A DNA stretch of 64,000 bases from Pseudomonas monteilii (GCA_001534745.1 CP013997.1:1612001-1676000), one strand, 5' to 3'. Positions 33,973 to 45,578 are shown, numbered from the stretch's first letter. Notes: a model not told the origin generated them from the letters alone. Made by a program: numbers and translations.

Positions 33973-34001
33973 GCGACCCTTCGAGACTGAGCGAGAGATA
34001 A

Positions 34002-35180
<1,179 letters not shown>

Positions 35181-35199
35181 TCCCCGCGGGATGACCATG

Positions 35200-35227
35200 A
35201 CCGGGGCTCGATGCCCCGGTTTTTTTT
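35200..35227 (+). terminator. Rho-independent terminator of fadBA
   Basis: ACCGGGGC (35200-35207) pairs with GCCCCGGT (35213-35220), followed by a run of T. Confidence 0.92.
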
Positions 35228-35251
35228 CGATCCGATTCACGAGAAGGCAGC

Positions 35252-35503
35252 ATGCACATTCAGCCAGGCATCTATCGTCATTACAAAGGGCCCGAGTACC
35301 GCGTGCTCGGCACCGCGCAACACTCTGAAACCGAAGAGTGGCTGGTGTTCTACCAGGCGCTGTATGGTGAGTTCGGCTTGTGGGTACGTCCCTTGGCCAT
35401 GTTCCAGGAGCAGGTCGAGGTCGATGGGGAATCGGTGGCGCGTTTCGCGCTGATCGAGCCGCAGGAGAGCCCCTTGGCGACGCTCGGCAAGGCGACCGGT
35501 TGA
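35252..35503 (+). CDS. DUF1653 family protein
   Basis: An 83-aa protein with the DUF1653 pattern: GIYRHYKGPEYRVLGTAQHS, EEWLVFYQALYGEFGLWVRP, then a variable acidic tail. The family is widespread and uncharacterised. GAAGG lies before the ATG. It sits between fadA and topA as in other P. putida-group genomes. Confidence 0.88.
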   Translation: MHIQPGIYRHYKGPEYRVLGTAQHSETEEWLVFYQALYGEFGLWVRPLAMFQEQVEVDGESVARFALIEPQESPLATLGKATG

Positions 35504-35604
35504 ACTCCCGCGCTTGACCTCACTCTGTTGCCACTATATATAGCGGTGCCGCGTCGAGCACCTGGCGCGTTTTTCTTTTCAGCTTTTCAGGAATTATCCG
35601 ATCC

Positions 35605-38214
35605 ATGGGCAAATCGCTGGTCATAGTGGAATCCCCGGCCAAGGCCAAGACCATCAACAAGTACTTGGGCAACCAGTACGTGGTGAAGTCGAGTATCGGC
35701 CATATCCGCGACCTTCCCACCAGCGGTTCGGCCAGCGCGTCCAAGGAGCTTGCCGCCAAGCGCGGCAAGGCTGCGGCCGAAGGGCCGGTCCTGTCGCCGA
35801 AGGAAAAGGCGCGCAAGCAGCTGATCAATCGCATGGGCGTCGACCCGGACCATGGCTGGAAAGCCAAGTACGAGATCCTGCCGGGCAAGGAAAAGGTCAT
35901 CGACGAGTTGCGGCGCCTGGCCAAGGACGCCGACACCATCTATCTCGCGACCGACCTTGACCGCGAAGGGGAGGCCATCGCCTGGCACTTGCGCGAGGCC
36001 ATTGGGGGCGATGACAGTCGCTACAAGCGCGTGGTGTTCAACGAGATCACCAAGAAAGCCATCCAGGAGGCCTTCGCTCAACCTGGCGAACTCGACATCG
36101 CCCGGGTCAATGCCCAGCAGGCGCGTCGTTTCCTCGACCGCGTGGTGGGCTACATGGTGTCGCCCCTGCTCTGGTCGAAGATCGCCCGTGGGCTGTCGGC
36201 CGGTCGGGTGCAGTCGGTAGCGGTCAAGCTGGTGGTCGAGCGTGAGCGTGAGATCCGTGCCTTCAACCCTGAAGAATACTGGGAAATCCACGCCGACCTT
36301 GGCACCACGCGCGGCGCCAAGGTGCGTTTCGACGTGGCCCGCGAGAACGGCGAAGCCTTCCGGCCGCTGAACGAAGCCCAGGCCATGGCCGCGCTGGACA
36401 AGCTCAAGGCCTCCAGCTACAGCATCGTCAAGCGTGAAGACCGTCCGACCAGCAGCAAGCCATCGGCACCTTTCATCACCTCGACCCTGCAGCAGGCCGC
36501 CAGCAACCGTCTGGGCTTCGGCGTGAAGAAGACCATGATGATGGCGCAGCGCTTGTACGAAGCGGGCTACATCACCTACATGCGAACCGACTCCACCAAC
36601 CTGTCGGTCGACGCGGTGAGCATGGCGCGCGAGTACATCGAGCAGGAGTTCGGCAAGCAGTACCTGCCGGAGTCGCCGGTGGTCTACGGCAGCAAGGAAG
36701 GCGCGCAGGAGGCTCACGAAGCCATTCGCCCGTCCGACGTGAACACGCACCCGAGCAAGCTCAGTGGCATGGAGCGTGATGCCGAGCGTCTCTACGAGCT
36801 GATCTGGCGCCAGTTCCTGGCCTGCCAGATGCCACCGGCGCAGTACCTGTCGACCAGCGTGACCGTGGCGGCCGGTGAGTTCGAGCTGCGTGCCAAGGGG
36901 CGCATCCTCAAGTTCGATGGTTATACCCGTGTGCTGCCACAGCAAAGCCGTCCCGGCGAGGACGACGTGCTGCCTGAAATGACCAAGGGTGAAGCGCTCG
37001 AGCTGCTCCAGCTCGACCCGAGCCAGCATTTCACCAAGCCACCGGCGCGGTTCACCGAAGCCAGTCTGGTCAAGGAAATGGAAAAGCGCGGCATCGGCCG
37101 TCCGTCCACCTATGCGGCGATCATCTCGACCATTCAGGACCGGGGTTACGTGACCTTGCACAACCGTCGTTTCCACTCGGAAAAGATGGGCGATATCGTC
37201 ACCGAACGCCTGGGCGAAAGCTTCGCCAACCTGATGGACTATGGTTTCACCGCCGGCATGGAAGAAAACCTCGACGACGTGGCGCAGGGCGAGCGCGACT
37301 GGAAGAACGTCCTTGACGAGTTCTACGGCGATTTCAGCAAGAAACTGCAGCACGCCGAGTCCGCCGAGAGCGGCATGCGCGCCAACCTGCCGACCTTGAC
37401 CAACATTCCGTGCAAGGAATGCGGGCGTCCGATGATGATCCGTACCGCCTCCACGGGCGTGTTCCTGGGCTGCTCGGGCTACAGCCTGCCTCCCAAGGAA
37501 CGCTGCAAGGCCACCGTCAACTTGGTGCCGGGCGACGAGATCGCCGAGGATGACGAGGGTGAGTCCGAGTCGCGCGTGCTCCGCAGCAAGCACCGTTGCC
37601 CGATCTGCGCCACGGCCATGGATGCCTACCTGCTCGACGAGAAGCACAAGCTGCACATCTGCGGCAACAACCCTGATTGCCCAGGCTACGAGATCGAAGA
37701 GGGCAGCTATCGGATCAAGGGCTACGAAGGCCCGAGCATCGAGTGCGACAAGTGCGGCAGCGAGATGCAGCTCAAGACAGGCCGCTTCGGCAAGTTCTTC
37801 GGGTGCACCAACCCGGCGTGCAAGAACACCCGCAAGCTGCTCAAGAGTGGCGAAGCCGCTCCGCCGAAGATGGACGCGGTGAAGATGCCCGAGCTCAAGT
37901 GCGAGAAGGTCGACGACACCTACGTGCTGCGTGATGGGGCATCGGGCCTGTTTCTGGCGGCCAGCCAGTTCCCGAAGAACCGCGAGACCCGCGCGCCGCT
38001 GGTGATGGAGATCGTCCCGCACAAGGACGAAATCGATCCCAAGTACCACTTCCTTTGCGAAGCGCCGCAGAAAGACCCCGAAGGGCGTCCTACGGTCATC
38101 CGCTACAGCCGCAAGACCAAGGAGCAGTACGTGCAGTCCGAAGTCGACGGCAAACCGACCGGGTGGAAAGCGTTCTACGACGGCGGGGCCTGGAAGGTCG
38201 AAGACAAGCGCTGA
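35605..38214 (+). CDS. topA: DNA topoisomerase I
   Basis: An 869-aa type IA topoisomerase that relaxes negative supercoils. The Toprim domain at the N-terminus has [14 protein letters not shown] and the TDLDREGE acidic motif. Tyr325 in ITYMRTDST is the nucleophile. The C-terminal part has several four-cysteine zinc-binding segments ([23 protein letters not shown]) as in E. coli TopA, followed by a basic tail. Length is as expected. Confidence 0.97.
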   Translation: MGKSLVIVESPAKAKTINKYLGNQYVVKSSIGHIRDLPTSGSASASKELAAKRGKAAAEGPVLSPKEKARKQLINRMGVDPDHGWKAKYEILPGKEKVIDELRRLAKDADTIYLATDLDREGEAIAWHLREAIGGDDSRYKRVVFNEITKKAIQEAFAQPGELDIARVNAQQARRFLDRVVGYMVSPLLWSKIARGLSAGRVQSVAVKLVVEREREIRAFNPEEYWEIHADLGTTRGAKVRFDVARENGEAFRPLNEAQAMAALDKLKASSYSIVKREDRPTSSKPSAPFITSTLQQAASNRLGFGVKKTMMMAQRLYEAGYITYMRTDSTNLSVDAVSMAREYIEQEFGKQYLPESPVVYGSKEGAQEAHEAIRPSDVNTHPSKLSGMERDAERLYELIWRQFLACQMPPAQYLSTSVTVAAGEFELRAKGRILKFDGYTRVLPQQSRPGEDDVLPEMTKGEALELLQLDPSQHFTKPPARFTEASLVKEMEKRGIGRPSTYAAIISTIQDRGYVTLHNRRFHSEKMGDIVTERLGESFANLMDYGFTAGMEENLDDVAQGERDWKNVLDEFYGDFSKKLQHAESAESGMRANLPTLTNIPCKECGRPMMIRTASTGVFLGCSGYSLPPKERCKATVNLVPGDEIAEDDEGESESRVLRSKHRCPICATAMDAYLLDEKHKLHICGNNPDCPGYEIEEGSYRIKGYEGPSIECDKCGSEMQLKTGRFGKFFGCTNPACKNTRKLLKSGEAAPPKMDAVKMPELKCEKVDDTYVLRDGASGLFLAASQFPKNRETRAPLVMEIVPHKDEIDPKYHFLCEAPQKDPEGRPTVIRYSRKTKEQYVQSEVDGKPTGWKAFYDGGAWKVEDKR

Positions 38215-38222
38215 GTGCAGCG

Positions 38223-38246
38223 GGCGGTCACCTCGTCGTGACCGCC
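38223..38246. terminator. Hairpin after topA
   Basis: A nine-base perfect stem, GGCGGTCAC with GTGACCGCC, over a six-base loop. No strong T run, so terminator function is uncertain. Confidence 0.45.
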
Positions 38247-38378
38247 TGCCATCCTGCCTGCTGTTGCGCCACCGCCTTGGGCGAACCATGATCTGTCGGG
38301 GTCGTATTCGCGCTTGCCTGGGTGGCGCCTGATCACCGACACTGGCTCATCGCTCGAAGGCCCCAGGAGGGCACCGTG

Positions 38379-38900
38379 ATGGCCCAGGAACTCTACACCC
38401 GTACCAACCAGAAACTGTTCTTCGCCGGGCTGGCCCTGGAATCCATGGGCAAGGCACAGGCAAGCCAGGCCATGAACGCACAGGGCTTGGTTCAGGCCGA
38501 GCGGGAAGCGGCCGTCTTCCACCTGTACGGCGCCTTGTTGGGATTGTGTCAGGAGATTGCCGGCTTTTACCGTCTGACGCCGTCTGCAGAACCCCGCGTC
38601 GAGGCGCTGCTTGCCGAGCCGGCGCTGCGTGATCTTGCCATCCCCGAAGTGGCCGAGCTGCTCGAGTTGGCCCACAACCGCGAAACCTGGCTGGCCTGCC
38701 TGCTGCGCACCTACAACGGTTTGTACCTGCCAGCGCAGGCGAAGAAGGCATCCAAGGGGGATGTGACCCAACCCCTGATCCAGGCGATCAACCTGGATGA
38801 GCCCGCCTCCCCGGTGGTATCGCGCGAAGAGCTGGAGCACTGGCGGCACAGCCTGAAAGACGTGGTTCGACGTTTCCGCGACGCGCTCAGTGAGTGCTGA
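38379..38900 (+). CDS. DUF6586 family protein
   Basis: A 173-aa soluble, mainly helical protein beginning MAQELYTRTNQKLFFAGLALE, a start I associate with DUF6586. No catalytic motif is evident. AGGAGG at 38365-38370 favours the ATG at 38379, with a GTG one codon earlier possible. It lies between topA and the lexA region in a conserved P. putida order. Confidence 0.7.
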   Translation: MAQELYTRTNQKLFFAGLALESMGKAQASQAMNAQGLVQAEREAAVFHLYGALLGLCQEIAGFYRLTPSAEPRVEALLAEPALRDLAIPEVAELLELAHNRETWLACLLRTYNGLYLPAQAKKASKGDVTQPLIQAINLDEPASPVVSREELEHWRHSLKDVVRRFRDALSEC

Positions 38901-38950
38901 TGGCCACACTGGCTGCTACAATGCCCGCCTTACGTGGAGAACAGTCTTTT

Positions 38951-39184
38951 ATGTCAACGTCGTTTCTGGAAATTGTCGAATTGCCGGATGGCCGCATCGA
39001 GCTGCGCCGTGCCGAAGATGAAGGGTCCCTGGTCATTCTGGATTTCTCCGAGGACGCCAAGGTCTTTCTGCAAGGTCAGCATGTCGAAGTGGCCAAGGCA
39101 ATGTTGAGCGTCGGCGTGCAGATGGCAGGTCGCCTGGTAGAAGGCGAGCTGGAGCAGGAAGAAGGCCCGCGCGTTCTGCATTGA
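38951..39184 (+). CDS. Small conserved protein, unknown function
   Basis: A 77-aa acidic protein (MSTSFLEIVELPDGRIELRR, then an EDEGSLVILDFSEDAKVF block and EGELEQEEGPRVLH). No signal peptide or membrane helix. GGAG lies rather far before the ATG, but no better start exists. It converges with sulA over a small hairpin. Function unknown. Confidence 0.65.
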   Translation: MSTSFLEIVELPDGRIELRRAEDEGSLVILDFSEDAKVFLQGQHVEVAKAMLSVGVQMAGRLVEGELEQEEGPRVLH

Positions 39185-39189
39185 GGTGA

Positions 39190-39207
39190 CGGGGCCTGGA
39201 GGCCCCG
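39190..39207. terminator. Hairpin between convergent genes before sulA
   Basis: CGGGGCC (39190-39196) pairs with GGCCCCG (39201-39207) over four bases. No T run. Confidence 0.5.
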
Positions 39208-39249
39208 AACCTGTCGAGACGATCCTCGATCAAGACAAACCCCTGAGCA

Positions 39250-39726
39250 TCAGCCGAAGCGGATGTTCAGGCTTTGTGCATTCCCCATCATGGCGGCGCG
39301 GACAAGCTGTTGACGTGCAGCGGCGTTGACGTTGCCGAGCCAGCTCACCACGGTGTGGCTACGGCCCAGACGCAGGGCTTCGCTGGCCAGTTGCAGGGCG
39401 CTCTGGGTACCGCGGGGTTGCAGCAGCAGAATGCGTTCGCGGTTCAGCCCCGCCTCCCTGAACCAGGCGTGGGTCAGGCTGACCGGTGGCGCGATCAGGG
39501 TCAGCCAGCGTGCATCCTGCTCCTCGCTGAGTTCGCGCAGCACGGGCGCGAGCAGGCTCTGGCAATGGGCCTGCGCACCGCGCAGGGCCAGTTCACTGAA
39601 GTGCTCGGGCCGGTACTCGGGCGCCACAGGCTCCCGAGTCTTGAAACCGGGTAGGACCGGTTGTGCCAAGAAGGCTTCGAACAAAGGCAATTGTGTAGGC
39701 CTGGCCGATTGTGCGGTGGGTTGCAT
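39250..39726 (-). CDS. sulA: SOS cell division inhibitor SulA
   Basis: A 158-aa SulA that blocks FtsZ during the SOS response. It has the RecA-like family features WLTLIAPPVSLTHAWFREAGL, then RILLLQPRG and SHTVVSWLGNV. It follows lexA by 11 bases on the same strand, so both are transcribed from the LexA-controlled promoter, as is usual in Pseudomonas. Confidence 0.9.
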   Translation of the reverse strand: MQPTAQSARPTQLPLFEAFLAQPVLPGFKTREPVAPEYRPEHFSELALRGAQAHCQSLLAPVLRELSEEQDARWLTLIAPPVSLTHAWFREAGLNRERILLLQPRGTQSALQLASEALRLGRSHTVVSWLGNVNAAARQQLVRAAMMGNAQSLNIRFG

Positions 39727-39737
39727 GGTGCCTCCTG

Positions 39738-40343
39738 TCAGCGACGTATCACGCCGACGCTCAAGCCTTCGATCACCAGATCCTGGTCCTTGAGGTCCAC
39801 TTCGATCGGGGCGAAATCCGGGTTTTCGGCCAGCAGCCAGACCTTGGTCCCTTCGCGCTTGAAGCGCTTGACCGTCACTTCGTCGCCAATGCGTGCCACG
39901 ACGATCTGGCCATTGCGCGCTTCACGGCAGGTGTGCACCGCCAGCAGGTCGCCATCGTAGATGCCGACGTCCTTCATGCTCATGCCATGCACCCGCAGCA
40001 GGTAGTCGGCGCGAGGGTGGAAGAAAGCGGGGTTGATGTTGCAGGACTGCTCGATGTGTTGCTGGGCCAGGATGGGCGCCCCTGCTGCCACACGGCCAAC
40101 GACGGGAAGGCCGGGCTCTTCCTTGGTGTCTGCGCCGGGGATGCGAATGCCGCGGGAGGCGCCGGGCGTCATTTCGATGGCACCCTTGCGCGCCAGGGCC
40201 TTGAGGTGTTCCTCGGCGGCGTTGGGCGACTTGAAGCCCAGCTCCTGAGCGATCTCGGCGCGAGTGGGGGGAAATCCATTGTCTTCAAGGCAGCGCTTGA
40301 TGAAGGCCAGGATTTCGGCTTGGCGTGGCGTCAGTTTCAGCAT
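39738..40343 (-). CDS. lexA: LexA repressor
   Basis: A 201-aa SOS repressor. The N-terminal winged helix carries [21 protein letters not shown]. The cleavage site is Ala87-Gly88 in VAAGAP. The catalytic dyad is Ser122 in GMSM and Lys159 in VTVKRF, so self-cleavage is intact. It is first in an operon with sulA. Two LexA boxes lie 11 and 30 bases upstream of its start, indicating autoregulation. Confidence 0.97.
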   Translation of the reverse strand: MLKLTPRQAEILAFIKRCLEDNGFPPTRAEIAQELGFKSPNAAEEHLKALARKGAIEMTPGASRGIRIPGADTKEEPGLPVVGRVAAGAPILAQQHIEQSCNINPAFFHPRADYLLRVHGMSMKDVGIYDGDLLAVHTCREARNGQIVVARIGDEVTVKRFKREGTKVWLLAENPDFAPIEVDLKDQDLVIEGLSVGVIRR

Positions 40344-40353
40344 GGCGTGGGCT

Positions 40354-40388
40354 CTGGCTTTTTATACAGTGACTGGGATTATATACAG
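40354..40388. promoter_or_regulatory. Tandem LexA (SOS) boxes
   Basis: Two 16-base sites of the form CTG-N10-CAG: 40354-40369 (CTGGCTTTTTATACAG) and 40373-40388 (CTGGGATTATATACAG), three bases apart. They lie at the lexA promoter. Confidence 0.85.
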
Positions 40389-40521
40389 GGGTGGAGTCGC
40401 TGCAAGCACGAACTTGCGAACGGTCGTCCGATTCTCAGGACAGGAGGTGCGCCAGGGTTCGATGCGCAAGAGCAATGAGCGCTGACTCATCGGTCATATG
40501 GCCTTGACAGCGGCAGGGAAT

Positions 40522-40548
40522 GAAACGTATGTTTCAAACAACTGTTTG
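40522..40548. promoter_or_regulatory. Two overlapping PsrA-type palindromes
   Basis: GAAAC-GTAT-GTTTC (40522-40535) and CAAAC-AACT-GTTTG (40535-40548) share one base. Both fit the PsrA consensus [G/C]AAAC-N2-4-GTTT[G/C] and lie 14-40 bases before psrA, implying autorepression. Confidence 0.8.
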
Positions 40549-40562
40549 CGGGCGGAAAGGTC

Positions 40563-41264
40563 ATGGCTCAATCGGAAACTGTCGAACGCATCCTCGATGC
40601 GGCAGAGCAGCTGTTCGCGGAAAAAGGGTTCGCGGAAACCTCTCTGCGCCTGATCACCAGCAAGGCCGGTGTCAATCTGGCTGCGGTAAATTACCACTTC
40701 GGCTCGAAGAAGGCGCTGATCCAGGCCGTCTTTTCGCGCTTTCTCGGCCCGTTCTGCGCCAGCCTCGAGCGCGAGCTCGAGCAGCGGCAGGCACGCCCCG
40801 AGCGTCAGGACAGCCTCGAGGCGCTGCTGGAGATGCTGGTCGAGCAGGCGTTGGCCGTACAGCCGCGCAGCAACAATGACCTGTCGATCTTCATGCGTCT
40901 GCTGGGCCTTGCCTTCAGCGAAAGCCAGGGGCACCTGCGCCGCTACCTGGAAGACATGTATGGCAAGGTCTTTCGCCGGTACATGCAGCTGGTGAACGAG
41001 GCCGCGCCGCGTATTCCTCCCCTCGAACTGTTCTGGCGCGTGCATTTCATGCTGGGCGCGGCCGCCTTCAGCATGTCCGGCATCAAGGCCTTGCGCGCCA
41101 TTTCCGAAACCGAGTTCGGGGTCGATACCTCCATCGAGCAGGTGATGCGCCTGATGGTGCCGTTCCTGGCCGCCGGCATGCGCGCCGACAGCGGGGTGAC
41201 CGACGCCGCCATGGCCGCTGCCCAGGTGCGGCCACGCAGCAAGTCGAGCCCTGCCAAGGCCTGA
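40563..41264 (+). CDS. psrA: TetR-family fatty-acid-responsive regulator PsrA
   Basis: A 233-aa TetR regulator. The N-terminal helix-turn-helix region reads RILDAAEQLFAEKGFAETSLR and then VNLAAVNYHFGSK; the rest is an all-helical ligand-binding domain. In pseudomonads PsrA senses long-chain fatty acids, controls rpoS and represses beta-oxidation genes. The identity is supported by its position next to lexA and nagZ and by two PsrA-type sites in its own promoter. The fadBA operon in the same window is a likely target by family knowledge. Confidence 0.92.
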   Translation: MAQSETVERILDAAEQLFAEKGFAETSLRLITSKAGVNLAAVNYHFGSKKALIQAVFSRFLGPFCASLERELEQRQARPERQDSLEALLEMLVEQALAVQPRSNNDLSIFMRLLGLAFSESQGHLRRYLEDMYGKVFRRYMQLVNEAAPRIPPLELFWRVHFMLGAAAFSMSGIKALRAISETEFGVDTSIEQVMRLMVPFLAAGMRADSGVTDAAMAAAQVRPRSKSSPAKA

Positions 41265-41416
41265 GGACCACACGCCGCGTGTCGCTGCAAGGCTGGGCGT
41301 CTTCGTCCGGCTCGGCTAAGCTGCGCGGCGGCGCGCTCCGTTCGTGGTCTCATGCCGCGGCAGGGGCGGGCGCTTCTCCATTTTTCGTACGCTGCGTTTC
41401 GCGCTAAGGATTCAAC

Positions 41417-42427
41417 ATGCCCATTGGCCTGCAAGGCTCCCTGATGGTGGACATCGCCGGTACCTGGCTGACCGCCGAGGACCGGCACCTGCTGCGTCAG
41501 CCCGAAGTGGCGGGCCTGATCATCTTTGCACGCAACATCGACAGCCCGCGGCAGGTGCGCGAGCTGTGTGCCTCCATCCGCGCCGTGCGCCCTGACCTGA
41601 TCCTGGCAGTCGATCAGGAAGGCGGGCGCGTCCAGCGCCTGCGTCAGGGTTTCGTGCGGTTGCCCGCCATGCGCGACATCGGTGAGTGCGCCAATGCTTC
41701 GTCTCTGGCTGAGGCCTGTGGTTGGCTGATGGCGACCGAGGTGCTGGCGGTGGGCCTGGACTTGAGTTTCGCGCCCGTGCTCGATCTCGACCACCAGCGC
41801 AGTGCCGTGGTCGGTCGCCGTGCCTTCGAGGGTGATCCACAGCGTGTGGTGGAGCTGGCCGGCGCATTCATCGACGGCATGAACGCCGCAGGCATGGCGG
41901 CTTGTGGCAAGCATTTCCCTGGCCACGGCTGGGCCGAAGCGGACTCGCACGTGGCCATTCCGACCGATGAGCGCAGCCTCGACACGTTGCGAGCGGTGGA
42001 CATGGTGCCGTTCGCCCGGCTGGGCGATCAACTGGCCGCCGTGATGCCGGCGCACGTCATCTACCCTCAGGTCGACACGCTGCCGGCCGGTTTCTCACGC
42101 CGCTGGTTGCAGGACATCCTGCGCGGCGAGCTGGGCTTCGAGGGTGTGATTTTCAGCGACGACCTGTCGATGGCTGGTGCCCATGTGGTCGGCGATGCCG
42201 CCAGCCGCATCGAAGCTGCGCTCACGGCCGGGTGCGACATGGGGCTGGTCTGCAATGACCGTGCAGCGGCCGAACTGGCCTTGTCCGCTGCCCAGCGTCT
42301 GGGCGTGCGCCCTCCGCCCCGTATCGCCCGCATGCGCGGACGCGGCACGGCCAGTACCGACTACCGTGCACAGCCGCGCTGGTCTGCTGCCCTGACCGCG
42401 CTCAAGGATGCTGGCCTGGTCGATTGA
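41417..42427 (+). CDS. nagZ: Beta-N-acetylhexosaminidase NagZ
   Basis: A 336-aa cytoplasmic glycoside hydrolase family 3 enzyme. It removes N-acetylglucosamine from anhydromuropeptides in cell-wall recycling and so affects AmpC induction. Family motifs are the KHFPGHG loop (165-171) and the nucleophile Asp248 in [12 protein letters not shown] lies before the ATG. It follows psrA, as in related genomes. Confidence 0.96.
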   Translation: MPIGLQGSLMVDIAGTWLTAEDRHLLRQPEVAGLIIFARNIDSPRQVRELCASIRAVRPDLILAVDQEGGRVQRLRQGFVRLPAMRDIGECANASSLAEACGWLMATEVLAVGLDLSFAPVLDLDHQRSAVVGRRAFEGDPQRVVELAGAFIDGMNAAGMAACGKHFPGHGWAEADSHVAIPTDERSLDTLRAVDMVPFARLGDQLAAVMPAHVIYPQVDTLPAGFSRRWLQDILRGELGFEGVIFSDDLSMAGAHVVGDAASRIEAALTAGCDMGLVCNDRAAAELALSAAQRLGVRPPPRIARMRGRGTASTDYRAQPRWSAALTALKDAGLVD

Positions 42428-42516
42428 GTCGGCTTCGAGCCTTTCTTGCCAGCCTCGCTGAACCGACGCATGCCCCTTTCGGTCTACCTCAGCGGTAAAT
42501 TTCCTAGGACCGAGGC

Positions 42517-43521
42517 ATGCGCGGCAAGACCCTGACCCTGATGACGCTGGCCATCCTGCTGTGCCAGCCAGCCCTGGGGCGTGAGTACCGTTACAGTGAC
42601 GCCCATCTGCACTACGTGGACTTCTTTCAGGAAAGCGAAGGCATGCCGGCGCTGTTGAAGGCCATGGATGCTGCCGGCATCGAGCACTCGATGATTTCAG
42701 GCATCCCCGTAGCGAAGAAATGGCACGAAGACGAACCCAAGCGTCCGCGTTACTACGCCGGTGACGATGCGGCGGCGTACTGGTACAGCGCCACGGACGT
42801 GTATGTGGCGGCTGCCCTACAAGAGTTGCCACCTGAGCAGCGCCGGCGCTTTCATCCCTTTCTGAGCGGTTTCAACCCTGTCGACAAGAACGCCGCCGCC
42901 CATGTCGAGCGCATGCTCGACCTGTATCCGGGGCTGTGGCAGGGCCTGGGCGAGGTCTTCACGCGACACGACGACCTGACGGCCTTGACCAGTGGCGACA
43001 CGCCACGGGCCAACAACGAAGCGATGGACCTGATCTACACGCTGGCCGCCAAGCGCGACCTGCCCGTGCTGGTGCACTCGAACATCACGTCCAAGCGCGA
43101 GCGCAACCCGTTGTACCTGGCCGAGATCGAAGAGCCGCTGGGCAAGCACCCGAACACGCGTTTCATCTGGGCCCACGCCGGTGCCAGCCTGGAAATCCAC
43201 CGTCACCAGACGCAGATGGCGTTCCTGTTGCCCGAGGTCACCCGGTTGCTGGAGCAACATGCCAACCTGTTCATCGACCTGTCCTGGAGCATGCGTGAAC
43301 CCTACCTGCTGGATGAGCAGGGCAAGCCTCGTCAAGCCTGGGTCGACCTGGTCAAGCGCTTTCCCGATCGTTTCATGGTGGGTTCGGACGTGGTCGGTCG
43401 CTTCGGCAGCCTGGGCGAGCAGATGCACGGCTTCGACGTATTCCTCGATGCGCTGCCCGAGCCTGTGGCACGCCGAGTCGCCAAGGACAACTTCCTGGCG
43501 CTGCTGCCCACGGCCAAGTGA
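42517..43521 (+). CDS. Secreted amidohydrolase-family protein
   Basis: A 334-aa protein with a signal peptide ending near residue 21 (LLCQPALGREY), so probably periplasmic. The mature part is a TIM-barrel metal hydrolase of the amidohydrolase-2 type: DAHLHYVDF at the start of the barrel, VLVHSN, FIWAHAGASLE and VGSDVVGRFG. The substrate is unknown. AGGACCGAGG precedes the ATG. A very stable hairpin separates it from fabB. Confidence 0.8.
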   Translation: MRGKTLTLMTLAILLCQPALGREYRYSDAHLHYVDFFQESEGMPALLKAMDAAGIEHSMISGIPVAKKWHEDEPKRPRYYAGDDAAAYWYSATDVYVAAALQELPPEQRRRFHPFLSGFNPVDKNAAAHVERMLDLYPGLWQGLGEVFTRHDDLTALTSGDTPRANNEAMDLIYTLAAKRDLPVLVHSNITSKRERNPLYLAEIEEPLGKHPNTRFIWAHAGASLEIHRHQTQMAFLLPEVTRLLEQHANLFIDLSWSMREPYLLDEQGKPRQAWVDLVKRFPDRFMVGSDVVGRFGSLGEQMHGFDVFLDALPEPVARRVAKDNFLALLPTAK

Positions 43522-43546
43522 CCTGCCGCAGGCAGGCTGAAACGCA

Positions 43547-43604
43547 AACGCCCCGCCTGGTTCGCGTGAGCAGGGTGCTCAGGTCGCGAACCAGGCGGGG
43601 CGTT
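43547..43604. terminator. Very stable extended hairpin between convergent genes
   Basis: Arms of 20 bases at 43547-43566 and 43585-43604 are perfectly complementary. The 18-base loop contains another six-base stem (TGAGCA/TGCTCA). No T run, so it is an atypical terminator or an RNA 3'-end protector. Confidence 0.7.
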
Positions 43605-43623
43605 GCGTGTTGCCAGGGAGGTG

Positions 43624-44844
43624 TTACTGACCCTGCCAGCGCTTGAGCACCAGCGTGGCATTGGTGCCGCCGAAGCCGAAGCTGTTGCTCATGACCGTGT
43701 CGATCTTGGCGTTTTCTTCGGTCTGGCGAGCGATCGGCAGATCGGCAACCGCAGGGTCCAGCTCGTCGATGTTGGCCGAGCCGGCGATGAAGTTGTTCTC
43801 CATCATCAGCATGCAGTAGATCGCCTCGTGCACACCGGCAGCGCCCAGCGAGTGGCCGGACAGGCTCTTGGTCGAGCTGATCTTCGGTGCCTTGTCGCCG
43901 AACAGTTCGCGCACGCCCTTCATCTCGGCGACGTCGCCCACTGGCGTGGAGGTGCCGTGGGTGTTCAGGTAGTCGATGGGGGTGTCGACGGTGGACAGTG
44001 CCATCTGCATGCAGCGCACGGCGCCTTCACCGCTCGGGGCGACCATGTCGTAACCGTCGGACGTGGCGCCGTAGCCCACGATTTCGGCGTAGATCTTCGC
44101 GCCACGGGCCAGGGCATGCTCGAGTTCCTCGACCACCACCATGCCGCCGCCGCCCGCGATGACGAAGCCGTCGCGGTCTGCGTCGTAGGCACGGGAGGCC
44201 AGTTCAGGCGTCTCGTTGCGCTTGCTCGACAGGGCGCCCATGGCATCGAACAGGAACGACTGGCTCCAGTGCTCTTCCTCGCCACCACCGGCGAAGACGA
44301 TGTCCTGCTTGCCCATCTGGATCTGCTCCATGGCGGTGCCGATGCAGTGCGCGCTGGTGGCGCAGGCCGAGGCGATGGAGTAGTTCAGGCCCTTGATCTT
44401 GAACGGCGTGGCCAGGCAGGCCGAGACCGTGCTGCTCATGGTGCGGGTGACCCGGTAGGGGCCGACGCGCTTGACGCCTTTCTCGCGCAGGATGTCCAGC
44501 GCTTCCATCTGGTTCAGGGTCGACGCGCCGCCGGAACCGGCGATCAGGCCGGTACGCGGGTTCGACACCTGCTCTTCGCTCAGGCCCGAGTCCTTGATCG
44601 CATCGGCCATCGCCAGGTAGGCGTAGGCGGCAGCGTGACCGACGAAGCGGAAGACCTTGCGGTCGATCAGTTCTTCGAGGTTGAGGTCGATCGAGCCGGA
44701 CACCTGGCTACGCAGCCCCATTTCCTTGTATTCCGGGTTGAAACGAATGCCCGGACGGCTGTTGCGCAGGTTTTCGGTGACGGTAGCTTTGTCATTGCCC
44801 AGGCACGATACGATGCCCAGACCAGTGATAACGACGCGGCGCAT
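43624..44844 (-). CDS. fabB: 3-oxoacyl-ACP synthase I
   Basis: A 406-aa condensing enzyme for elongation of unsaturated and saturated fatty acids. The catalytic triad is Cys161 in SACATSAHC, His296 in NTHGTSTP and His331 in SGHSLGAAG. It follows fabA by 11 bases on the same strand, the classic unsaturated fatty acid operon. Confidence 0.97.
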   Translation of the reverse strand: MRRVVITGLGIVSCLGNDKATVTENLRNSRPGIRFNPEYKEMGLRSQVSGSIDLNLEELIDRKVFRFVGHAAAYAYLAMADAIKDSGLSEEQVSNPRTGLIAGSGGASTLNQMEALDILREKGVKRVGPYRVTRTMSSTVSACLATPFKIKGLNYSIASACATSAHCIGTAMEQIQMGKQDIVFAGGGEEEHWSQSFLFDAMGALSSKRNETPELASRAYDADRDGFVIAGGGGMVVVEELEHALARGAKIYAEIVGYGATSDGYDMVAPSGEGAVRCMQMALSTVDTPIDYLNTHGTSTPVGDVAEMKGVRELFGDKAPKISSTKSLSGHSLGAAGVHEAIYCMLMMENNFIAGSANIDELDPAVADLPIARQTEENAKIDTVMSNSFGFGGTNATLVLKRWQGQ

Positions 44845-44855
44845 GCGAATAACCC

Positions 44856-45371
44856 TTAGAAGTTGTCAGTGGAGGTGAACACGCCGACCCGCAGGCCTTC
44901 GGCGGTGTAGATCTCGCGGCCGTCGACGCTGACCGAACCATCGGCGATGGCCATGTTCAGCTTGCCTTTGAGCACGCGCTTGATGTGAATGTTGTAGGTC
45001 ACCTGCTTGGCGGTCGGCAGGACCTGGCCGAAGAATTTCACTTCGCCCGAACCCAGCGCACGGCCACGGCCTGGCAGGTCCTGCCAGCCGAGGAAGAAAC
45101 CGACCAGCTGCCACATGGCGTCCAGGCCCAGGCAGCCTGGCATCACCGGGTCGCCTTCGAAATGGCAGGCGAAGAACCACAGGTCAGGATTGATGTCCAG
45201 CTCGGCGACCAGCTCACCCTTGCCATACTTGCCACCTTCGGCACTGATGTGCGTGATGCGGTCGACCATCAGCATGTTGGGGGCGGGCAGTTGCGCATTA
45301 CCTGGGCCGAACAGCTCACCGCGACTGCAGCGCAGCAGGTCTTCCCGGGTAAAGGCGTTTTGTTTGGTCAT
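44856..45371 (-). CDS. fabA: 3-hydroxydecanoyl-ACP dehydratase/isomerase
   Basis: A 171-aa enzyme that makes the first double bond of unsaturated fatty acids. The active-site His70 in [14 protein letters not shown] and Asp84 in LGLDAMWQ are both present. It is first in the fabA-fabB operon. An imperfect palindrome about 132 bases upstream resembles the DesT-type site known at this promoter in P. aeruginosa. Confidence 0.97.
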   Translation of the reverse strand: MTKQNAFTREDLLRCSRGELFGPGNAQLPAPNMLMVDRITHISAEGGKYGKGELVAELDINPDLWFFACHFEGDPVMPGCLGLDAMWQLVGFFLGWQDLPGRGRALGSGEVKFFGQVLPTAKQVTYNIHIKRVLKGKLNMAIADGSVSVDGREIYTAEGLRVGVFTSTDNF

Positions 45372-45502
45372 GCGAGCTCCTCAATAATCCCCAAGGTGGC
45401 GGGGGCAATCTTCCCGGCCTGGCCCGAGCCTAAGGGGCATCGGGTCGGCAGCCTACAGGTAGACTATTGCGTTGTGGTGAAAGTCACAGTGGATCGGTGA
45501 TC

Positions 45503-45520
45503 CAGTACAAGTGTTCACTG
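45503..45520. promoter_or_regulatory. Possible DesT-type operator upstream of fabA
   Basis: CAGTACAAGTGTTCACTG: outer CAGT and ACTG are inverted, with A and T also matching inside. DesT regulates fabAB in P. aeruginosa; assignment here is by resemblance and place. Confidence 0.4.
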
Positions 45521-45578
45521 AAAAGACGTATTTTCAGACGCCACGTGCGTCCTGTCCAGTCTTTAAGACTGCCGCACT

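Noticed and set aside
35587..38289. 900-aa reverse frame over topA
   Set aside because: topA is intact and unambiguous on the plus strand.
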